From Chloroflexota bacterium (lineage in GTDB: Bacteria > Chloroflexota > Anaerolineae > Anaerolineales > UBA4823), in the NCBI GenBank assembly GCA_021849525.1, contig JAJZSS010000023.1, positions 1 to 10,832 of the forward strand: 10,832 bases of DNA. Reading direction: 5' to 3'. The position numbers and the translations under genes were made by a program. The notes below the pieces were generated by a model. That model saw only the letters and a list, made by a program, of their open reading frames with translations. It had not been told where the DNA came from and ran no database searches. This document shows, piece after piece, positions 6,890 through 10,832 of the stretch. Position 1 is the first letter of the stretch, and each line of letters starts with the position of its first letter.

Positions 6890-6895
6890 CACCTC
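6890..6895 (-). promoter_or_regulatory. Ribosome binding site deciding the hydrolase start
   Basis: CACCTC on the plus strand reads GAGGTG on the minus strand, three bases before the ATG at 6886 (the GAGG core is five bases away). The upstream GTG (6892) is part of this element and has no purine-rich site of its own, so the ATG is preferred. Confidence 0.5.
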
Positions 6896-6913
6896 GTTAG
6901 ACAGCTGTTTATT

Positions 6914-8107
6914 TCAATCTATAATTTCAGCACACATAATGGAATAATTGGAAGTATAAGGTTGTCTGGCAAGAATACAAGTATTCTTCGGTATAGCGCT
7001 AATGGCAAGAGTAATGGGTTCCCAATTTATCCCTTCACTCAGCGGAATTGGTTTTGTTTTCTGGAGGATGCATTCATTGCGGACCATTAATTGTATGATA
7101 CCGCTTTCCGCTTCCTTCCAGGCTAATGCGATCCGTGATTGATTATCTGAAGCCTTAATGACCGGGCCAGTAATCTCAGTCGCGCCAGACAAAACTTGCT
7201 CTGGGCTGGCAAACAAATGCTTGGACAGGCACTGGTAATAGAGTCCTTGGATCTGGCTTCCCACAACAGGGACCTGACCAGTCCAGAAGATATGCAAATT
7301 ATTCTGTCCATCGAGTTGCGATTCATGTCCCAGCAAATTACCGTGGAATACCGTGTTTTCGATAACAAAGGATCCATTCAGCCAGTAGGAATAATGCAAA
7401 TCATTGGTGTAATTATAGGATTCATAAAGGTGGATTCCACCGAATCGATCAGGCCACACCAGTGATACAGAATGTGAAGGGTTTACATTTGATGTTCTTT
7501 CCCATCCGTTTTCTGTCCGTTTGGATTGATGTATTCTCGAAAAGAACAAAGGCTCCACATAAGTGACGTGAATTTCTCTGGGTTCTCCTGTCTGCACCAT
7601 AGCTTGCATTTCATAGGCTGTCCGGACTATCTCTTCTTCCGCGTTCCAGTGAAGTCCATCAAATCGAGCATACAACAATCGATAGGGATTCTCGAGACCT
7701 GTCCCAAGCCAGTTTCGCCAGACAAAATGGAGCAGACCATCCTCAGAGATTACAGGGGGATACAGAAGGTAAGATGTTCCTATCGTCTGAGCTATCGGTT
7801 GGATTTTTGCCCAGCCCTGCTCAGACAGTACTGTATGATAGATTAATCTTGGTTCGGTTAAAGTATCCCAGAAGAGGTGTATACGACCACTGCGGTCACT
7901 AATCGAAACAGGTTTATTGAAAGGCCGAGGATCCAAAACAATATCAGCCTGTATATGCCAGCGCCAACTAACATCTAGCTGGTTTTGTAATACTGGCAAG
8001 TACGTAAGATGTTCGAATTCCTGGGAAGAGGCCGGTTGAAAAATGAGAATCGACAAGAAGGTGGCATGCATGGCAACCGCGAACATCAATGTGGCATTTC
8101 GACGCAT
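6914..8107 (-). CDS. Secreted protein, predicted six-bladed beta-propeller (sialidase/BNR-like fold)
   Basis: I do not recognise a named family. The 397-residue protein starts with a signal peptide (MRRN, then a hydrophobic stretch 7-23, possible cleavage near ASS-Q at 28/29), followed by LTYLPVLQN (34-42). The remainder shows six repeats spaced 47-54 residues apart, each with a turn, a hydrophobic strand and an aromatic: SDRSGRIHLFW (70-80), SEDGLLHFVW (121-130), GEPREIHVTYV (174-184), PDRFGGIHLYES (219-230), DGQNNLHIFW (266-275) and SDNQSRIALAW (320-330). Most are followed by a second strand such as LLYARFDGLHW or LHYSYWL. This pattern fits six propeller blades. No classic Asp-box or sialidase catalytic Arg triad is evident, so a binding role is as likely as an enzymatic one. 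Base composition is clearly AT-richer than the neighbours. The start ATG has AGGAGG four bases upstream. It sits 84 bp after the regulator gene and about 27 bp before the hydrolase gene. Confidence 0.75.
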   Translation of the reverse strand: MRRNATLMFAVAMHATFLSILIFQPASSQEFEHLTYLPVLQNQLDVSWRWHIQADIVLDPRPFNKPVSISDRSGRIHLFWDTLTEPRLIYHTVLSEQGWAKIQPIAQTIGTSYLLYPPVISEDGLLHFVWRNWLGTGLENPYRLLYARFDGLHWNAEEEIVRTAYEMQAMVQTGEPREIHVTYVEPLFFSRIHQSKRTENGWERTSNVNPSHSVSLVWPDRFGGIHLYESYNYTNDLHYSYWLNGSFVIENTVFHGNLLGHESQLDGQNNLHIFWTGQVPVVGSQIQGLYYQCLSKHLFASPEQVLSGATEITGPVIKASDNQSRIALAWKEAESGIIQLMVRNECILQKTKPIPLSEGINWEPITLAISAIPKNTCILARQPYTSNYSIMCAEIID

Positions 8108-8110
8108 CGC

Positions 8111-8117
8111 TCCTCCT
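8111..8117 (-). promoter_or_regulatory. Ribosome binding site of the propeller gene
   Basis: TCCTCCT on the plus strand gives AGGAGGA on the minus strand, three to four bases before the ATG at 8107. The match is strong though the spacing is a little short. It supports this start, which also gives a complete signal peptide. Confidence 0.7.
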
Positions 8118-8191
8118 GGTTTTTTCGATATTATGTTATCAATAGATCTACCGTTAGGCGGTTTATCCCATGTTCGAGATTTGAATTCCAG

Positions 8192-8848
8192 CTAAGCATC
8201 CAGCCGGTAGCCCAGGCCACGGATGGTCTTCAAGAACACCGGCTGGCGGGGATTTTCTTCGATGGCCTGGCGCAGCCAGGAGATATGCACGTCCAGGGTG
8301 CGGGTGTCCCCCGTGTAGCCCGTATCCCACACAGATTTAAACAGGATTTCGCGCTGCACCACTTCGCCGCGATGCTCGATCAGCATTTGCAGCAGGGTTA
8401 CCAGGCGCGGCGTCAGGCGTTCTTCCCGCCCGTTGCAACTTACCCGCCGGTTGCGCAGGTCCAGGTTGATCGGCCCGGCACTGAGCATATTTTCATCCTG
8501 CACCGGCAGCAGCGGTTTCATGCGGTTGATCAGCTTGCGGGTGGTAAAAGGCAGCTCGAGCACAACACTGGCGCAAGCGTCACCTTCCAGGGGAAAATCA
8601 CTGCTGGTGATCACGATAATCGGCATTTCGGGACGCATATTGCGCAACGTACGGCAATTACGCCGACCATTAGAGCGCATGGAAGCCGCATGGACGACGA
8701 TCAAATTCGGTCGATTTTCAGTCAGGTAATGCAGCGCCTGCGTGCCGGTGGGTACGATATCGACGCTGAAGCCTTTGCGCCGTAAGCCAGGTATAAGAGA
8801 AGGGCTGGCAGCACGCTTGCCTTCGATCCATAGAATTTTGGCTTTCAT
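8192..8848 (-). CDS. OmpR/PhoB-type response regulator with degenerate receiver domain
   Basis: A 218-residue DNA-binding regulator. Residues 3-115 follow the receiver fold and 125-218 the winged-helix Trans_reg_C domain (LTPRLVTLLQMLIEHRGEVV, then TLDVHISWLRQAIE and a C-terminal RGLGYRL hairpin). The output domain is complete. The receiver is not: at the phospho-acceptor position, where PhoB has Asp53, there is His53 (LIVVHAAS); the acidic pair is reduced to EG (9-10); and the conserved Lys before Pro-Phe is Leu99 (ELPF). Asp-phosphorylation therefore looks impossible, so activity is probably set by expression, ligand or partner. No histidine kinase lies nearby. The start at 8848 was chosen because AAGGA lies eight bases upstream and MKAKILWIE matches the usual receiver start; a longer TTG/ATG form from 8887 would add 13 non-conserved residues. 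It is first in the minus-strand cluster. Confidence 0.9.
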   Translation of the reverse strand: MKAKILWIEGKRAASPSLIPGLRRKGFSVDIVPTGTQALHYLTENRPNLIVVHAASMRSNGRRNCRTLRNMRPEMPIIVITSSDFPLEGDACASVVLELPFTTRKLINRMKPLLPVQDENMLSAGPINLDLRNRRVSCNGREERLTPRLVTLLQMLIEHRGEVVQREILFKSVWDTGYTGDTRTLDVHISWLRQAIEENPRQPVFLKTIRGLGYRLDA

Positions 8849-8856
8849 GGAACGTG

Positions 8857-8861
8857 TCCTT
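8857..8861 (-). promoter_or_regulatory. Ribosome binding site deciding the regulator start
   Basis: TCCTT on the plus strand reads AAGGA on the minus strand, eight bases before the ATG at 8848. It favours that start over the upstream TTG/ATG at 8887/8884. Confidence 0.65.
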
Positions 8862-8914
8862 GTATCGCCGATTGAGAGACCCATCAACGTCCCCCAGGCG
8901 GGTTAAGTAAAATG

Positions 8915-8943
8915 ATTATATCTGGAATCTTAAAGAATTGCAA
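8915..8943 (-). promoter_or_regulatory. Sigma-70-type promoter of the response regulator
   Basis: Read on the minus strand: -35 TTGCAA (8943-8938), 17-bp spacer, perfect -10 TATAAT (8920-8915). The start would fall near 8908, giving a leader of about 60 nt to the ATG at 8848. The hexamers and spacing are close to the vegetative consensus. This probably drives the regulator and, by readthrough, the propeller and hydrolase genes. Confidence 0.75.
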
Positions 8944-8945
8944 CT

Positions 8946-8991
8946 AATCAGTGGGTGATTTTTTAAGATTGGTGATTAATCTCACCGAATC
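8946..8991. promoter_or_regulatory. Inverted-repeat cluster, candidate operator
   Basis: Two adjacent inverted repeats sit directly upstream of the regulator's -35 box: AATCA/TGATT (8946-8950 with 8956-8960), and GATTGGTGA/TCACC-g-AATC (8967-8975 with 8982-8991, one unpaired base). The second has the 8-bp palindrome GATTAATC (8974-8981) at its centre. GGTGATT also recurs directly at 8954-8960 and 8971-8977. The place, about -38 to -83 from the predicted start, suits an activator or autoregulating winged-helix protein. Binding is inferred only. Confidence 0.4.
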
Positions 8992-9032
8992 GCTGCTTTT
9001 ATGAGAGCCAGCTTCCAGGCAGGGGTGGATTA

Positions 9033-9061
9033 TTGCGTCTCGTCCAAGCCCATGTTAGAAT
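9033..9061 (+). promoter_or_regulatory. Promoter of the bifunctional nuclease gene
   Basis: -35 TTGCGT (9033-9038), 17-bp spacer, -10 TAGAAT (9056-9061), with TG at 9053-9054 forming an extended -10. The start would be near 9068. The core GCCCATGTTAGAAT differs by one base from the argS promoter core. Confidence 0.65.
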
Positions 9062-9067
9062 ACACTC

Positions 9068-9195
9068 AGCGGTAAGGTTGACCCGAGTTGGAGCCTGCGG
9101 AGCACCAGGGTTAACCCCATAGAGCCCATACTACGCCGCATCATGCCGGGTGGCGAGACGGTACAGTCCCCGTTCTCACCCTCCAGGAGGTCTGC
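9068..9195 (+). other. Structured 5' leader of the nuclease gene
   Basis: The predicted untranslated leader is about 128 nt and holds two hairpins. The first pairs GGTTGACCC (9076-9084) with GGGTTAACC (9108-9116), nine pairs with one G-U; TGG/CCA and CC/GG extend the stem inward. The second pairs GGGTG (9148-9152) with CACCC (9177-9181), plus AGA/TCT and CGG/CCG with bulges, and ends only three bases before the Shine-Dalgarno AGGAGG (9185-9190). A cis-acting RNA is possible. It matches no riboswitch class that I recognise. Confidence 0.4.
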
Positions 9196-9801
9196 ATGTC
9201 CAATCCGATGCTCGAAGTGGTGATCGATAGTATCCGCGTCAGCCTGATGTCCCAACAACGCATTGTGATCCTGCGCGAAAAGAACGCAGAACGCTATCTC
9301 CCCATCTGGATCGGGATTTATGAGGCTGAATCGATTACGATCGCCCTGCAAGAGGTGGAGGTCGCTCGCCCGTTGACGCATGACCTGGTGAAAAATATCT
9401 TCCAGGAGCTGGATGCGCGGATTTTGCGGGTGGAAGTCATTGCTCTACGAGACGACACGTTCTATGGCAATATTGTGGTTGAGACCAACGGGCACACCCT
9501 GAATATCGACTCCCGTCCCTCCGATGCCCTGGCCATCGCGGTGCGCGCCCACGTGCCGATCATGGTGTCAGCCAGTGTGATGGAATCGGCCGGGATCATC
9601 CCCGAAGAAGATTTGCAGGAAAGCGACAAGCCTGCGCCGTTGGCCCGCCGCGCATCGGCATCCAAAGAAACTGAAGAATCCGACGAGCGTTTGTCGATCT
9701 TCGATGATTTCCTTACTCGCCTGGACCTGGAAGACGACCAGGCAGACGATGAGGATGACGATACCAAATCCTCCGGCAGCAGCCAGCCGGACGAAAATTA
9801 A
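9196..9801 (+). CDS. Bifunctional nuclease family protein (DUF151)
   Basis: A 201-residue protein of the BFN/DUF151 family, whose best-known structural member is Thermotoga TM0160. Plant members have been reported to have DNase and RNase activity; the bacterial role is little known. Seen: LEVVIDSIRVSL at the start (6-17), RYLPIWIGIYEAESI (33-47), RPLTHDLVKNIFQELDA (58-74), and the family hallmark SRPSDALAIAVRAHVPI at 106-122. The domain ends near residue 135. A C-terminal tail of about 65 residues follows: Ser/Glu-rich, then strongly acidic (LEDDQADDEDDD, 178-189), probably disordered. AGGAGG lies five bases before the ATG, so the start is secure. The gene has its own promoter, a structured leader and a terminator, and precedes dnaB. 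Confidence 0.93.
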   Translation: MSNPMLEVVIDSIRVSLMSQQRIVILREKNAERYLPIWIGIYEAESITIALQEVEVARPLTHDLVKNIFQELDARILRVEVIALRDDTFYGNIVVETNGHTLNIDSRPSDALAIAVRAHVPIMVSASVMESAGIIPEEDLQESDKPAPLARRASASKETEESDERLSIFDDFLTRLDLEDDQADDEDDDTKSSGSSQPDEN

Positions 9802-9822
9802 TCTGGTAAACTCTTCAACCAG

Positions 9823-9863
9823 CCGGGGAACGTCTGGCGCGTGGCTGGACACCCCGGTTTTTT
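9823..9863 (+). terminator. Rho-independent terminator of the nuclease gene
   Basis: Outer stem CCGGGG (9823-9828) with CCCCGG (9852-9857); inner stem GTCTGG (9832-9837) with CTGGAC (9845-9850), two G-U pairs; then six T residues (9858-9863). It lies 21 bp after the stop codon. Confidence 0.8.
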
Positions 9864-9926
9864 CATCCAGCCGAGCGTCCCTGGCGCTCAGCCCATTCTA
9901 TTCAGAGTAAAGGCAAGCTCCGTGCA

Positions 9927-10832
9927 ATGAGCGAACTGTCTTTGACCGATTCAACTCCTGCGCCTAATCCACTGGTCCCTAACAGCCGGGAGGCCGAAGA
10001 AGCCGTCCTGGGATCGGTAATGATCAACCCCGAAGCCTATTTCGACGTGGCGTCGTTCCTGAAAGCAGACGACTTCTATATCCAACGCCATAACTGGATC
10101 TGGCAGTGCTATGTGCGCCTGCACGAGAAGAATGCCCCGATCGATTTTCTGAGCGTGACCGAAGAGCTGGATCAGATGGGTCGCCTGGCGGATATCGGCG
10201 GCCCTGCATACCTGAACACCCTGGTTTCGAACGTGCCCACCTCCCTGCACGCCGAGTATTACGGGCACCTGGTGGAGGAAGCCGCTATCCGGCGCAAGAT
10301 GCTCACCGCCGCTAATGACATTGCTAAACTGGCCGTCCAGGAAGGCAACAGCATCGACTCGCTGATGGACGAAGCCGAGAAGGCGATCTTCTCGGTCAGC
10401 GAGCGGCGCATGACCCGCGATCTGCAATCCATCCAGATGGTGCTGAGCAGCTATTACGACCGCATCGAGCAGATCGTCAATCGCGGCGAAGATATGTATG
10501 GCGTGTTGACCGGGTTCATCGACCTGGACCGCCTGCTGACCGGGATGCAGCCATCGGACTTCTTGATCATCGCCGGGCGGCCCGGCATGGGGAAGACTTC
10601 GTTCATGCTTTCGGCCGTGCGCAATACAGCGCTGACCTATAAAAAGCATGTCGCCATCTTCTCGCTGGAAATGTCAAACGAACAGCTGTTACAGCGCCGG
10701 CTCTCCCAGGAGACCGGGATCGATTCACAGCGCCTGCGCACCGGCAAGCTCCAGGAAGACGAGTGGCCGGTCTTCACCCACGCCATCGAAGTCCTGAACG
10801 GCACCCACATCTTTCTGGATGACACCCCCGCC
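9927..10832 (+). CDS. dnaB: Replicative DNA helicase DnaB, N-terminal 302 residues (3' end outside window)
   Basis: DnaB is the hexameric ATP-driven helicase that unwinds DNA at the replication fork and recruits primase. The open frame runs from ATG 9927 to the window end without a stop. Seen: the N-terminal DnaB_N helical domain beginning PNSREAEEAVLGSVMINPEA (18-37), a linker helix region around 150-190, then the RecA-like motor with Walker A GRPGMGKT at 217-224, motif H1a SLEMS at 246-250 and Walker B-type IFLDD at 295-299. DnaB is normally about 450 residues, so roughly one third is missing. Walker A and H1a are uninterrupted, so no intein is present at those sites within the window. The Shine-Dalgarno sequence is weak (AAAGG at 9909-9913, 13 nt away), and the ATG was chosen by fit to the family. 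A terminator separates it from the upstream gene; its promoter was not clearly identified. Confidence 0.95.
   Translation, partial: MSELSLTDSTPAPNPLVPNSREAEEAVLGSVMINPEAYFDVASFLKADDFYIQRHNWIWQCYVRLHEKNAPIDFLSVTEELDQMGRLADIGGPAYLNTLVSNVPTSLHAEYYGHLVEEAAIRRKMLTAANDIAKLAVQEGNSIDSLMDEAEKAIFSVSERRMTRDLQSIQMVLSSYYDRIEQIVNRGEDMYGVLTGFIDLDRLLTGMQPSDFLIIAGRPGMGKTSFMLSAVRNTALTYKKHVAIFSLEMSNEQLLQRRLSQETGIDSQRLRTGKLQEDEWPVFTHAIEVLNGTHIFLDDTPA

Larger units (their letters stand above)
8849..9195. other. Divergent intergenic region
   Basis: This 347-bp stretch separates the minus-strand regulator from the plus-strand nuclease gene and holds no convincing gene. Its left two thirds are AT-rich. From left to right it contains the regulator leader and promoter (8915-8943), a cluster of TGATT/AATCA inverted repeats (8946-8991), the nuclease promoter (9033-9061), and a structured leader (about 9068-9195). 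Confidence 0.8.

Noticed and set aside
8849..8887. A longer start for the response regulator (TTG 8887 or ATG 8884)
   Set aside because: The extra 13 residues do not belong to a receiver fold, and the ATG at 8848 has AAGGA at ideal spacing.
9143..9223. A 26-codon upstream open frame overlapping the nuclease start
   Set aside because: It has no Shine-Dalgarno sequence and its codons read through the nuclease Shine-Dalgarno and start. There is no evidence of translation.
9951..10649. A 232-codon open frame antisense to dnaB
   Set aside because: It is opposite a clear DnaB frame and is composed of typical shadow residues without motifs.
1..10832. CRISPR arrays, tRNA or rRNA genes, insertion sequences, toxin-antitoxin or phage genes
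   Set aside because: Read on both strands, no spaced repeats, cloverleaf, transposase or phage-like protein was found.

Overview
This window is a piece of a bacterial chromosome, moderately GC-rich apart from one AT-rich stretch. The gene set suggests a Chloroflexota member, probably of the class Anaerolineae: a DUF151 bifunctional nuclease next to dnaB, a bacterial relative of cyclic 2,3-diphosphoglycerate synthetase, an orphan PhoB-like regulator, and a secreted beta-propeller protein with a YLPVL segment after its signal peptide. The assignment is inferred from family recognition, not proven by the sequence.

Left block, plus strand (1-4956). The 3' end of rpsT closes with an intrinsic terminator. 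argS follows from its own extended -10 promoter and also ends in a terminator. Next is a P-loop GTPase of the COG2403 / cyclic 2,3-DPG synthetase-like family. After a hairpin without a T-tract comes a solitary beta-class DNA methyltransferase, probably N6-adenine, with no restriction gene beside it. A strong bidirectional terminator separates it from the convergent minus-strand block.

Middle block, minus strand (8848 down to 5017). In order of transcription: an OmpR/PhoB-type response regulator whose receiver domain has lost its phosphorylation site; a secreted protein predicted to form a six-bladed beta-propeller, coded in AT-richer DNA; a membrane-anchored alpha/beta hydrolase resembling maspardin; and a pirin-family quercetinase-like cupin. 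The regulator has a near-consensus promoter (TTGCAA, 17 bp, TATAAT). Inverted repeats sit just upstream of its -35 box, where an activator or autoregulator would bind. Pirin seems to have its own -10 box.

Right block, plus strand (9033-10832). A promoter with 17-bp spacing drives a bifunctional nuclease (DUF151) gene with a structured leader of about 130 nt. A terminator follows, then the first 302 codons of replicative helicase dnaB, cut by the window end.

Most of the window is housekeeping: translation, DNA replication, nucleic-acid handling. The accessory part is the minus-strand regulator / propeller / hydrolase cluster. No CRISPR array, insertion sequence, tRNA or rRNA was found. I do not see a clear new multi-gene system; the regulator-propeller-hydrolase cluster is the nearest candidate.
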